A stretch of DNA of 64,000 nucleotides from Isoperla grammatica (taxonomy: Eukaryota > Arthropoda > Insecta > Plecoptera > Perlodidae): contig OX246743.1 in assembly GCA_945910005.1 (NCBI GenBank), forward strand, positions 45,359,361-45,423,360, given 5' to 3'. Below, piece by piece: positions 1 to 10,111 of the stretch. Every line of letters starts with the position of its first letter. Position 1 is the stretch's first letter. The position numbers and the translations under genes are program-made. Under the pieces are notes generated by a model. That model made no database searches and was not told where the DNA came from. It saw only the letters and a list, made by a program, of their open reading frames with translations.

Positions 1-139
1 CGTGAACGTAAAGTGCATCGCGTCGTGAACGTAAAGTGCATCGCGTCGTGAACGTAAAGTGCACACAAGTCGTGAACGTAAAGTGCATCGCGTCGTGAAC
101 GTAAAGTGCACACAAGTCGTGAACGTAAAGTTCAACGTG
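1..139. repeat. Minisatellite, 23-24 bp unit, about 6 copies
   Basis: Copies begin with CGTGAACGTAAAGTGCA and end in either TCGCGT or CACAAGT, giving unit lengths of 23 and 24 bases. The array runs off the left edge of the window, so its true length is unknown. No coding role is apparent. Confidence 0.9.
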
Positions 140-1028
140 TGATGCAGCCCATCCATGCAGTCCATATAGGGGATCGTACATCTTGACAAGACATCAACCA
201 GCACCCTTCTCGTTTGATGAAGAAGCGCGTATCAGTATTTGGTTCATTCGTTTCTTGGTTTTGTAACAAATTCCTTGCATCAATTAATTCAAATATTGCA
301 GAACGCCACAGTAAATGCGTTAGAGCGGTGGGGTGTCTGGCAGGCGATCAGTAAGGGCACTTCGAGATCGTCTGCGAGAACGTCGAGTATCTACGCCACT
401 GGACTCTATAGTAGGAAAACAGTGGCAACACAACTCATAACTTCGGTGTGACCGCTTTATACAATGTACCGGCAGGTTGTGTCGAGCTTTAGCTGGGTAA
501 TGCTCTTGCCAAAACTCTTCCCCCCCTAGGTAGGGCCTGTATTTAGTGGCTCGAGCGTTTACCCATTGTTGTGTGTGTATCTCCTAGTGCCACTGCTGGT
601 ACCATTGTATAAGTAAGTCACACGTATGTCAACAGTAACTTAATATGATCTGCTGCATTGTTCGCAGGTGGTTACAGCTGGGACAGGATCATCTGGCTTC
701 CAGAACTTCCCGTCACACGGTATGACCCTACACGGTGACCCTAGATATACATGGTTAGCATCACTAGGCGACTTGTGGCGTAACACAGTCTGGGTGGACT
801 GCCCAAGTATGAAAAGACTTAGGTCTTACTTGACAACATTGTATTAATTGTATTTATTTTCAGCGCAGTTATATTATGATACATGTTTCACTTACAGAGC
901 AACATGGGCGTTGGCGGGAGGAAGACTACCCAAGTACGGTTATACTTCGTCGGCGGAAGAAAGGATTGGAGGAACTATGTATATAATATAGGTGACTTGT
1001 AGCGCAACAGTCTCTAGCAACTGCTAAA
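140..1028. other. Unannotated stretch, no gene recognised
   Basis: Mixed-composition DNA with only one short open frame (about 239-451), which resembles no family I know. Exon-like fragments between acceptor-like and donor-like dinucleotides exist, but nothing supports a real gene. Confidence 0.4.
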
Positions 1029-1302
1029 GTACAGTAGTTGGCATTAGAGAGCCATGGAAAGAGAGCCAATATGGATACCAAGTACAGTAGTTGGCATTAG
1101 AGAGCCATGGAAAGAGAGCCAATGTACGGATACCACGTACAGTAGTTGGCATTAGAGAGCCATGGAAAGACAGCCAATGTACGGATACCACGTACAGTAG
1201 TTGGCATTAGAGAGCCATGGAAAGACAGCCAATGTACGGATACCACGTACAGTAGTTGGCATTAGAGAGCCATGGAAAGACAGCCAATGTACGGATACCA
1301 CG
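1029..1302. repeat. Minisatellite, 53-55 bp unit, 5 copies
   Basis: Five head-to-tail copies start at 1029, 1082, 1137, 1192 and 1247, each with the core GTACAGTAGTTGGCATTAG followed by AGAGCCATGGAAAGA. The first copy is 53 bases, the others 55. Near-identity of the copies suggests recent expansion. Confidence 0.92.
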
Positions 1303-4020
1303 TCCAGGAAGAACTTCTACAAAGGCTGGATAGCAACTTAGCAGAGCTACACTCGGCTGAATCGCAGCCTGTTAGAAAGTCCACCTTTACAGCTTCCTAT
1401 GGAGAGAAGGACGACCGGGGACGTGCAGATAACATATAACATGACATGTATGCAGTGTTACAGGCGATGGAGTGTTTGCTACGAGATCTGGGCTTCTGGT
1501 CGCCGAGACCGTCCCTGCCACGGTATGACAGAATGTTTGCTGATGGATGTATGCTTATAGAATGCTTAGAGAATAGAGATAGACAGTAGATCTGGAAGTA
1601 CAGAATAGGTAGTTAAAACATTATTTCAATGTATGCTAATGTTTTTGCTAAGCGGAAGGTTTTCAGTCATTTGAAGAAACATTTCAGTTCATTTCAGGAG
1701 TGGAAGAGAATTAGAGTCTTGCTAATTGGGGATGTTGTAAATTTTACTTGAGATGGGTGGGGTGTGGCTGGATGTGTAGATGAAGATGCTAGAGAGTGTG
1801 ATAGTTGGGTTTTAGTGTAGATAGGTGTTTCTTGAATGAAATGATGTGTGAATTGCTTGTGAAAAAAATTGCCGTGGTGTGTCATAACCTTAAAGACAAA
1901 TCATTTTTATAAAATAGTATAAATTATATTAATTATTAGTAAAATAAAAGTAAGAATAATAACAACAAAAATATAAAATATTAACTGCTTTAAAAATAAC
2001 ATAATTTTGGCAGATTAGTTCTATGAGCTTGTGATTCGCTTTTCCATTTCAAATCTTCCAAATTGGCTTCTATGAACTTGTACATTCATTAAACTATGGG
2101 TTATGGTACCTACGTTCAACCCGCACTGACTGGATGATGGGTGCTTCTTATATTTTGGTTTTATTTACATTGGATTTGAGACGACTTTCTAAATCTAAAT
2201 ATTCATTGCTTACAAAAAAGGTTATGACGTTGTCGGCGGTTAAAAAATAAAGTAGCTAGAGAGAAAAAGAGTCAAACTTCAAATCTGAATTTGGCTCTTC
2301 AACGACAAAAACATAATCCCTGTATTTAGATCCTTTCACCAAATCCAAAACTATAATAAACGTGTATACATATTAAATATTCTTTTTTGTACATAATGTC
2401 ACTTTGTAGATCATCAGACAAGTTTTTATAATTAACACAACATGTACATTTTATCTTGTAACTATTTTGTAAAGCATGAAAACTTTTTATGCACAGAAAG
2501 AAATTTGAATTTGAAATACAATAGAGAAAAATAAATATCGAAACTTTGAGAGAGCTTATGCAAGTATTGGGCGTTTAGAATTGAGTCAGTTAAAATGTAC
2601 GTATATCCAGTGTGACTGTGACTAATTAATGATCATTTAGTAATATAAAAGATGAAGACTGTCTTGCATAAAGCAGCTCTACTACTTTATAGTTTATATT
2701 CAAGTAACTTCTATCAAATAATATTTAATTCTCAAATTTTTATTTTTAGTAAATATAGATTATTAAGGGGCATTTTAGTACGAGTCAATTTGTTTATAAC
2801 TAAATCTATTTGATACAAATGCATAGTATAATGTGTGTTATTTTAATAGTTGACTGCGACGCCTAATTGGATGTCGCCACGTGATGAGACCTGAATGCTC
2901 TGTGTATGCCGCTGTGGCTCGTTCCTCGTTGTCTGCAGGTCGATGTATGCACACGCGGTCTCACGATGCGCAGGTCGAGTGTGGTCGTGCCGTGAGGTGT
3001 TCGCATTGCTAAGGTGGTGAGGGTTCATCTTTCAGGTGTTGTTTGGTCGCCGTTTTGCCAGCTACAGTAGGGTTTCATTTAGGGATTTGTTTCCGTCGCT
3101 GATATCACTCTTGTTCAGGGGTTGTTTCTTCGGGTTCAGGGGTTGTTTCTTCGTCCCTTAGGTGCTGAGAAGACGTCGGAGGGTCGTTCGTTTTGGGGAT
3201 CAAAGTTAGACGGCCAAGACCCGCTACGTCTGTAAGTTGGGAGATAGCGTTGTTGCATTGTCGTTGACTATGTTGACTGTGTGGGGACGATGCTATGGCT
3301 GGACGCTGGATGTGTTTGTGGTGACGTCACTGTGGCAATATCCCATCAAGCAAGTGTAGTTGCTTAAAATCACGGTTCGGGTAGATTTTCAATTCTTTGA
3401 ACAGAACATTATCAGAATTAAGTAACTGCAATAACATCACGCAGCCCTTTAATAATCTTTGACTGTTAAAACAATTTTAAATTTAAATTTTATTGGTTTC
3501 TATGATCACGGTACACTGACAAACCCTTGGGCTGCCCAGGATGCTTTAGCATATTTTTGGAAAATTTACAACTGACCTGCTGCTTAGTAGCGGGAAAACA
3601 TTTATGTAAAGATAAATTCGGAAAAGTAATGAAAGAAATCATGAAAATGCATTTTTTTAATGCATACAGATTTAACAATTTAATTGGTTCTACTTACTGC
3701 CAATAATTAACATTATACTTATGTAAAATTGATGCATTCATTTTTAAATCCCTTACAAGAATGGGTTTCTTGTGGTTCTTGAAAAATACCCCTCCTGTGC
3801 AGCCTTGAGGCTATTTGTAAATATTTGATTATTGTAAACATTTGTAAAATATTAGTGTTGGAACTGGACTTTATTGCATATTATAAGTATTTCACATGTT
3901 AGTTAGTTTTCAATTTGATACCTGTGTTACCTATTGTAATATCACAAGTGTGGAGGAATGATTGTTTTTATTTTAAAAACCGAAATAAACAAGAACTATG
4001 GAAATGTGTGAAAACTGAAA
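1303..4020. other. Gene-free stretch, AT-rich with a GC-richer patch
   Basis: Mostly AT-rich DNA without recognisable exons. A GC-richer patch at about 2850-3330 contains a small direct duplication (GGGTTCAGGGGTTGTTTCTT, at about 3115-3152). I saw no splice-bounded coding exon, RNA gene or transposon ends. Confidence 0.4.
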
Positions 4021-4199
4021 CGCCAAGTCAGGAAACTTGTAAACGCGAGCGTCGCTAGGATCAACAGGAAACTTCTGAACGCGAGCGTCGCTAGGATCAA
4101 CAGGAATCGTCTGAACGCGAGCGTCGCTAGGATCAACAGGAAACTTCTGAACGCGAGCGTCGCCAGGATGAACAGGAATCGTCTGAACGCGATCGTCGC

Positions 4200-4353
4200 C
4201 GCGCAAGGAACGCAAGATAAACGCAAACCCTTCATGGGAAATTATTGGTGAGTTTAACATGAATCGTAACCGTGACAGTCACTCCTTGTGTTTGGAGCTG
4301 TTTTGTTTTCTGCCACCCCCTATTTAATCATGTATTGTAAACAAATAAATAAT
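4200..4353 (+). repeat. Cassette spacer, copy 1
   Basis: AT-richer spacer between repeat blocks: the CGCGCAAGGAACGCAAGA tail, then ATGGGAAATTATTGGTGAGT, then ATGAATCGTAACCGTGACAG and a TA-rich end (ACAAATAAATAATTATG) leading into the next block. Homologous spacers are at 4573-4746, 4862-5033 and 6408-6560. GGTGAGT in the spacer resembles a splice donor. Confidence 0.85.
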
Positions 4354-4572
4354 TATGCGTCGCCAGGATGAACAGGAATCGTCTGAACGCGAGCGTCGGC
4401 AGGATGAACAGGAATCGTCTGAACGCGAGCGTCGCTAGGATCAACAGGAATCGTCTGAACGCGAGCGTCGCTAGGATCAACAGGAAACTTATGAACGCGA
4501 GCGTCGGCAGGATGAACAGGAATCGTCTGAACGCGAGCGTCGGCAGGATGAAAAGGAAACTTCTGAACGCGA

Positions 4573-4746
4573 GCGTCGCCGCGCAAGGAACGCAAGAGAA
4601 ACGTAGACCCACCATGGGAAATTATTGGTGAGTTTAACATGAATCGTAACCGTGACAGTCACTCCTTGTGTTTGGAGCTGTTTTGTTTTCTGCCACCCCC
4701 TATTTAATCATGTATTGATAGAAATATTGTAAACAAATAAATAATT
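4573..4746 (+). repeat. Cassette spacer, copy 2
   Basis: Second copy of the spacer, nearly identical to copy 1. It carries an extra ATTGATAGAAATATTG segment before the TA-rich end that leads to the ATG at 4747. Confidence 0.85.
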
Positions 4747-4884
4747 ATGCGTCGCCAGGATGAACAGGAATCGTCTGAACGCGAGCGTCGGCAGGATGAA
4801 CAGGAATCGTCTGAACGCGAGCGTCGGCAGGATGAAAAGGAAACTTCTGAACGCGAGCGTCGCCGCGCAAGGAACGCAAGATAA
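4747..4884 (+). CDS. Small Arg/Glu-repeat open frame (45 codons), doubtful gene
   Basis: This is the one uninterrupted cassette: ATG, three and a half 12-residue Arg/Glu/Gln repeats, then RRRARNAR and TAA. The neighbours have the same layout but are broken: the one from 4355 stops at a TAG after 27 codons, and the one from 5034 has a single GAA-to-TAA change. The composition would give a highly charged helix. It is more likely a by-product of a minisatellite than a gene, but the recurrent start and stop positions are worth noting. I recognise no family. Confidence 0.2.
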   Translation: MRRQDEQESSERERRQDEQESSERERRQDEKETSERERRRARNAR

Positions 4885-5033
4885 ACGTAGACCCACCATG
4901 GGAAATTATTGGTGAGTTTAACATGAATCGTAACCGTGACAGTCACTCCTTGTGTTTGAAGCTGTGCTCTTTTCTGCCAACCCCTATTCAATCGTAATGT
5001 ATGGATAGAAATATTGTAAACAAATAAATAATT
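4862..5033 (+). repeat. Cassette spacer, copy 3
   Basis: Third copy of the spacer. It ends in the TA-rich segment before the ATG at 5034 and differs from the others by scattered substitutions (for example GAAGCTGTGCTCTTT in place of GGAGCTGTTTTGTTT). Confidence 0.85.
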
Positions 5034-6428
5034 ATGCGTCGCCTGGATGTACAGGAAACTTCTGAACGCCGGCGTCGCCAGGATGAGCGGGAAACTTATG
5101 AACGTGAGCGTCGCCAGGATGAACAGGAAACTTATGAACGTGAGCGTCGCCAGGATGAGCGGGAAACTTATGAACGTGAGCGTCGCCAGGATGAGCGGGA
5201 AACTTATGAACGTGAGCGTCGCCAGGATGAGCGGGAAACTTATGAACGTGAGCGTCGCCAGGATGAGCGGGAAACTTATGAACGTGAGCGTCGCCAGGAT
5301 GAGCGGGAAACTTATGAACGAGAGCGTCGCCAGAATGAACAGGAAACTTCTGAACGCGAGCGTCGCCAGAATGAGCGGGAAACTTATGAACGTGAGCGTC
5401 GCCAGGATGAGCGGGAAACTTATGAACGTGAGCGTCGCCAGGATGAGCGGGAAACTTATGAACGTGAGCGTCGCCAGGATGAGCGGTAAACTTCTGAACG
5501 CGAGCGTCGCCAGGATGAGCGGGAAACTTATGAACGTGAGCGTCGCCAGGATGAGCGGGAAACTTATGAACGTGAGCGTCGCCAGGATGAGCGGGAAACT
5601 TATGAACGTGAGCGTCGCCAGGATGAGCGGGAAACTTATGAACGCGAGCGTCGCCAGGATGAGCGGGAAACTTATGAACGTGAGCGTCGCCAGGATGAGC
5701 AGGAAACTTATGAACGTGAGCGTCGCCAGGATGAGCGGGAAACTTATGAACGTGAGCGTCGCCAGGATGAGCGGGAAACTTATGAACGCGAGCGTCGCCA
5801 GGATGAGCGGGAAACTTATGAACGCGAGCGTCGCCAGGATGAGCGGGAAACTTATGAACGTGAGCGTCGCCAGGATGAGCAGGAAACTTATGAACGTGAG
5901 CGTCGCCAGGATGAGCGGGAAACTTATGAACGTGAGCGTCGCCAGGATGAGCGGGAAACTTATGAACGAGAGCGTCGCCAGGATGAGCGGGAAACTTATG
6001 AACGTGAGCGTCGCCAGAATGAGCGGGAAACTTATGAACGTGAGCGTCACCAGGATGAGCGAGAAACTTATGAACGTGAGCGTCGTCAGGATGAGCGGGA
6101 AACTTATGAACGTGAGCGTCGCCAGGATGAGCGGGAAACTTCTAAACGTGAGCGTCGCCAGGATGAGCGGGAAACTTATGAACGTGAGCGTCTACAGGAT
6201 GAACAGGAAACTTATGAACGTGAGCGTCGCCAGGATGAACAAGAAACTTCTGAACGTGAGCGTCGTCAGGATGAACAGGAAACTTCTGAACGCGGGCGTC
6301 GCCAAGAACAGGATACTTCTGAACGTGAGCGTCGCAAGGATGAACAGGAATCGTCTGAACGCGAGCGTCGCCAGGATGAACAGGAATCGTCTGAACGCGA
6401 GCGTCGCCGCGCAAGGAACGCAGGATGA
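5034..6428 (+). pseudogene. Long Arg/Glu 12-residue repeat frame with one nonsense codon
   Basis: The frame starting at ATG 5034 reads about 38 consecutive RRQDERETYERE units. It ends with RRRARNAG and a TGA at 6426-6428. It is interrupted only once, by TAA at 5487-5489 where neighbouring units have GAA. The single length change I see within the array (near 6301) is a three-base deletion that keeps frame. This could be a decayed or polymorphic repeat-protein exon, or simply a minisatellite whose period is a multiple of three. No homologue is recognised; low-complexity charged helix is all that can be said. Confidence 0.25.
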
Positions 6429-6560
6429 ACGTAGACCCATCATGGGAATTAATGGTGAGTTCAACACGAATCGTAACCGTGACTGTCACTCCTTGTGTTT
6501 GGAGCGGTTTTGTTTTCTGCCAACCACTATTCAATCATAATGTATTAATAGAAATGTTGT
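6408..6560 (+). repeat. Cassette spacer, copy 4
   Basis: Fourth and last spacer copy, ending in TTAATAGAAATGTTG instead of the complete TA-rich end. It is followed at once by a poly(A) run at about 6564-6587, so the cassette series ends here. Confidence 0.8.
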
Positions 6561-6563
6561 TTT

Positions 6564-6710
6564 TAAAAAAAAAAAAAAAAAAAAAAATTTACGTGCCTCG
6601 ACGCCTTGTGAACCTTTACTCCAAAGGTTGTGGGTTCGATACCCGTGACGACAATATACTGGCTCGTTGTTTCCTTACCTTGGGCACATTCCTCACCAAC
6701 TAGTCACTTT
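6564..6710 (+). mobile_element. tRNA-like SINE fragment after a poly(A) tract
   Basis: A run of about 24 A is followed by a tRNA-like segment whose B box reads GGTTCGATACC (6632-6642). The poly(A) may belong to an older retroposon upstream. A-box and acceptor-stem pairing are poor, so this is a SINE remnant rather than a tRNA gene. Confidence 0.4.
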
Positions 6711-6924
6711 CAAAACTGAGCGAAACAACATTTATGTTAGCAATATCTTGACAATGAATTAACAATAAAACCAACAATAAATTAGCATGTGACTTTGTTT
6801 GGACAGAACTAAATAATGGATTAAAAAATTTTTAAATATTTTAATCCTCAGTTGTTTTTTAAAGGATTTTAGTATTCAATAGTATTCACTATTATAATTT
6901 GGTGCAGCACCAATAATTGTGTCA

Positions 6925-7346
6925 CTAATAATTAGGGATGAACATCGATAAAATAAAAACTATCGATAATCGAAAAGATGACTGCATTATCGATCGATAA
7001 TATCGAACGATAATAAATTTACAAAATTGAAGTAATCTTTTACAGTTTCAGTGATATGTCGCCTAATCGAGCACATAAGGATATGGCAACATTACTTGGA
7101 CACATCTGACGTGACACTGCTGAGAGTATTATCACATTTTACGAGGCCCGAGGCCTAGTATTTTGGCAGTATCTTTGAGTATTTCAATACTAGAAAGGTC
7201 CGAGAAGAACGAAATAATGCTTTACGAACCCGCTTTTTTAGAAATCAGACCATTCGATAATATTTGTATTATCGATTATCGAAATTTTATTGCATATCGA
7301 ATATCGAACGATAATATCGATTATCGTGTGCATCCCTACTAATAAT
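6925..7346. mobile_element. hAT-type non-autonomous transposon with 8-bp target duplication
   Basis: Terminal inverted repeats begin TAGGGATGAACATCGATAA on the left (6933) and end TTATCGTGTGCATCCCTA on the right (7338). Both are flanked by the identical octamer CTAATAAT (6925-6932 and 7339-7346). An 8-base duplication and TAGGGATG-type ends are typical of the hAT superfamily. The interior is full of ATCGATAAT palindromic words and has no transposase frame, so it depends on another element for movement. Confidence 0.88.
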
Positions 7347-9103
7347 GACATAAAATCGCATTGGCGAGGTCTAAGTTTATGTTTTTTTTTTTTTTTTTAC
7401 TAAAGGGTCTACTCATAATCAACTGGTGGTGGAAGGGGCTGGAGGTTGACTCTTGAGTCGAACTAGACTGTAGGTGGAAGAGTATACCCATAGCAGCAAT
7501 CACACCCAATCATCTTCAACCAACACACATTCAAATAACAAAACATATTTTGCTTGCAGATAATCGCCGATCTGACTTGAGGTTTTGCCGAGGTTTACCC
7601 AGTCGCTACCATACCACTCCACCATACCGCTCCACCATACCGCTCTACATCGGCCCTCGGACATCCTCCCTTGGCTTCAACAATAGCCCGTTACACTGAC
7701 TCCACACGCCACAGAGAGCACAGTGTAACTATTGTAATCTTTTGCAAATACACAATATGGGAGTGATCATTTTGGAGTTTGTATTTCTCAGGCCTGGTAT
7801 TATGAAGACTCACTAAATATTTTAGTCCGCTAGACTAAAACACTTGTTTTCTTCACGAAACTAGGTTTCTGATTGGTCCGAAGACAAGTTAGCACCGGAC
7901 TGATATTTGGCGGGCCTTTATAATAACGGGCTTTATACCTGAATCCTTTGCGCCTTGACCGCTCCATTTCCTTGACACCAGCTGACATGGTCAAGGTCCG
8001 TCAATACCCTGGCGGAGGTTCGGTAAACCTCCGAGTTCGACGAGCCTTCACTAGGGGATTTACGGACCTTGGGGATGTGTTGCTTTTCACACACTGAAGT
8101 TACACAACCTGGAAAGTCCACAGTCTTCCATACCACTACTCTTTTGACAACACAAAATGATTGACACAGCTCGACAAACGTGAAAATAACGTGAAAACAG
8201 GAATTACTTCGGAATTACTTTCCAAAGAGCTTGACCAGAATTTCTGAAGAAGTTCTTCTACTCTGGGGTGGGGAAGTGGTCCAACCAACTGAGATCGGAA
8301 GACAAGATCTCAGTGCTTCGAGTGGCTCATGCAAGAACTACGACAACTTTAATTTTAAAAAGGTAAAAAGTGAGGTGAGGTAATCTTAGCTCAAATGGGG
8401 AAGAGTTTGCTTAATGGCCGTTTGTGCTAATGATTTATTGGTGTCAATCTCTTATCCAAATACGTTTAAAAACATGATTTTTTACGTGATTTTATTTCAA
8501 TTATAAAGTACTTATTATTTTTAATCATACCTAACTAATTTCCTTTGCATATGCATACACTTGCAAGTGTAACAATAATCCAAAAACTAAAATACATTGA
8601 TTCCTTTGTGCTGTTGTCCACTGTTTTCCCAACATGAATCAGAAATCTTTCCTAAAGCTGTATTACAATGGTTCAATGTTCCATTTAAAAGTTACCAAAA
8701 CAAATGAGAAAAAAGTGGAGCATGGTTGTATTTTAATTGCACAAGCCTCGATTCCAAAAATAGCCATGTGGTCGTGTTTTGTTTCGGACAAATATTGAAT
8801 ATGGTGATGAATCAATCAAAGAAAGACACTTAACAATGGACTTTCCTAACAACAGATTGTTTGTCCGATCTGTGATGTCACAACCCCCTTGTGCACATTG
8901 TTTTGATGCTTTTTTGTCCTTAAATTCAAGGAAACTTGAACGGATTGAACCGTCTAAATTGGGCTTAAAATTTAAAATTTAAATGTTTGTCTTCAGAAAC
9001 TTGTAATAGAATGAAAATCTAAAACTAATAGTGTTCCTTTATGAGGTAACACCTACCACATTCTATAAAATCCAAATAGAACAGAGCAAAGGAGCAAGAG
9101 CTA
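7347..9103. other. Gene-free stretch
   Basis: No exons recognised. It contains a CCATACCGCTCCA-type short direct repeat near 7605-7645, the hairpin annotated at 7990-8075, and otherwise AT-rich DNA. Confidence 0.4.
7990..8075. repeat. Dispersed hairpin (AAGGTCCGT...ACGGACCTT), copy 1
   Basis: The arms TCAAGGTCCGTCAATACCCT and AGGGGATTTACGGACCTTGG pair around a GC-rich loop containing GGAGGTTCGGTAAACCTCC. A related 62-base hairpin lies at 60239-60300 in the opposite relative orientation, so this is a dispersed element and not a chance palindrome. Confidence 0.7.
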
Positions 9104-9151
9104 CTAACTACTAACTAGTAGTTAATACTACTAACTAGTAGTTAGTATTAT
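9104..9151. repeat. Clustered ACTAACTAGTAGTTAGT palindromes
   Basis: Two overlapping perfect palindromes of the type ACTACTAACTAGTAGTTA sit head to tail just before a probable transposon end. Replication-slippage origin is likely. Confidence 0.7.
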
Positions 9152-9676
9152 CCAGGGCAGTGTTGCCGTTTCACAAAATGAAAATGTACTGACTACTATC
9201 AACAAAATATTATACTGAAAATTACTAAATTATTGTACATCTTCAACATCCCGATTTCCGCGCAGAAAGATCGCGCAGGTCGTATTTACGATGCTATTTG
9301 AGAAGTAATTTGTTAAATAATTAATAAATATGTTATAATATGTAGTCGTTTATTAGCAGTCAATGGCTCAATGGGTGATTTTCATATTATTATCCACGTC
9401 CACTGTACTGAATGTCTTGGGGATTTTTTTTGTATCTTTGTGTGTGATGGTAGCGCTGGAAACGAAAAGTGCCGCGGAAAACACTTGTTTCGCTATACAA
9501 GGCACCGACTCGAGGAGTTATACGTTTTATTTAGATTGTACTAACATTTGAGAAAAATGCACTAATAAAATAAAAATATACTAGACGGACGTAAATTTCC
9601 GAAAGATGTACTGACGTACTGATTGAAGGTATTTGCTGATGATAGACATGAAAATGTACATGCGGCAACTCTGAGG
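9152..9676. mobile_element. Possible degenerate DNA transposon
   Basis: The left end CAGTGTTGCCGTTTCAC and AAAATGTACTGAC are mirrored on the right by GTACATGCGGCAACTCTG and by GTACTGACGTACTGATT. Pairing is imperfect and no target duplication is visible. The interior holds a 62-codon frame without recognisable domains. Confidence 0.3.
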
Positions 9677-9749
9677 AGTGAGCTCTTCATAAATTAGACA
9701 AAACGTGGAAAGTACCGACAACAAGCGCTGTAAGTGCAGTAGTGCACCA

Positions 9750-9945
9750 CAGTAGCCAATCAGAATTCTTCACGTAGCGACTGAATATCGATACATCCAC
9801 GTAAAGGTCACCGTTGACCAATGGAAATCAGAATACGAATCTAGATTTCCAGTACTATACAAAAAGTTAGCAAAGAAGTTAGAAACTGACCGTCGCTGGA
9901 CTGTCTTGTTGGCACTTCCGATGTTGTTTGTGATTGTCTTGTACT
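9750..9945 (+). promoter_or_regulatory. LMAN1: LMAN1 promoter and 5' UTR with ER-stress-type element
   Basis: Two CCAAT boxes lie at 9756-9760 and 9818-9822. The first is followed, after exactly nine bases, by TCACG (9770-9774), one mismatch from the ER stress response element CCAAT-N9-CCACG bound by NF-Y and ATF6. A second CCACGT core is at 9797-9802. A weak TATA-like TATACAAAA is at 9856-9864, which would place transcription start near 9885-9890. A short 5' UTR then leads to ATG 9946. Regulation by the unfolded protein response is inferred from the motif and from known induction of LMAN1 in mammals. Confidence 0.6.
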
Positions 9946-10111
9946 ATGGCGGCTGAAGTGAGGTGGGCTTGCCTAGCGGCCTGTATATTAGTGCAAATTT
10001 ACGGCAATCTAGCGAATACACCTTCTAGACGATTTGAATACAAATACAGTTTCAAACCTCCTTATTTGGCTCAAAAGGATGGGACCGTACCTTTCTGGGA
10101 ATACGGAGGAA
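9946..10111 (+). CDS. LMAN1: LMAN1 exon 1
   Basis: Encodes the signal peptide (MAAEVRWACLAACILVQIYG) and the start of the lectin domain, FEYKYSFKPPYLAQKDGTVP. It ends in phase 1 at donor GTAAGT (10112). Confidence 0.9.

Larger units (their letters stand above)
4021..6428 (+). repeat. 36-bp minisatellite (RRQDERETYERE-coding frame) in four cassettes
   Basis: A 36-base unit, GAACGTGAGCGTCGCCAGGA plus TGAGCGGGAAACTTAT and variants, is repeated about 55 times in four blocks: about 4030-4200, 4355-4580, 4747-4870 and 5034-6410. In one + strand frame each unit reads as the twelve residues RRQDERETYERE (or QESSERER/QETSERER variants). Because 36 is divisible by three, other frames and the opposite strand also stay open for hundreds of codons, so open length alone is not evidence of a gene. 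The blocks are separated by a conserved spacer. Blocks two to four open with an ATG immediately after the spacer, and all four end in a RRRARNA-type tail followed by a stop. Confidence 0.9.

Noticed and set aside
4704..6540. Long open frames of about 450-500 codons on both strands (ILATLTFISFPL and MSGKLMNVSVAR repeats)
   Set aside because: They are alternative readings of the 36-bp array; a period divisible by three keeps every stop-free frame open. Hydrophobic or charged content is an artefact of the unit.
8290..8305. Sequence resembling a sequencing adapter (GAGATCGGAAGA)
   Set aside because: The match is short and ends after about 12 bases; it is part of a small native hairpin (GAGATC...GATCTC).
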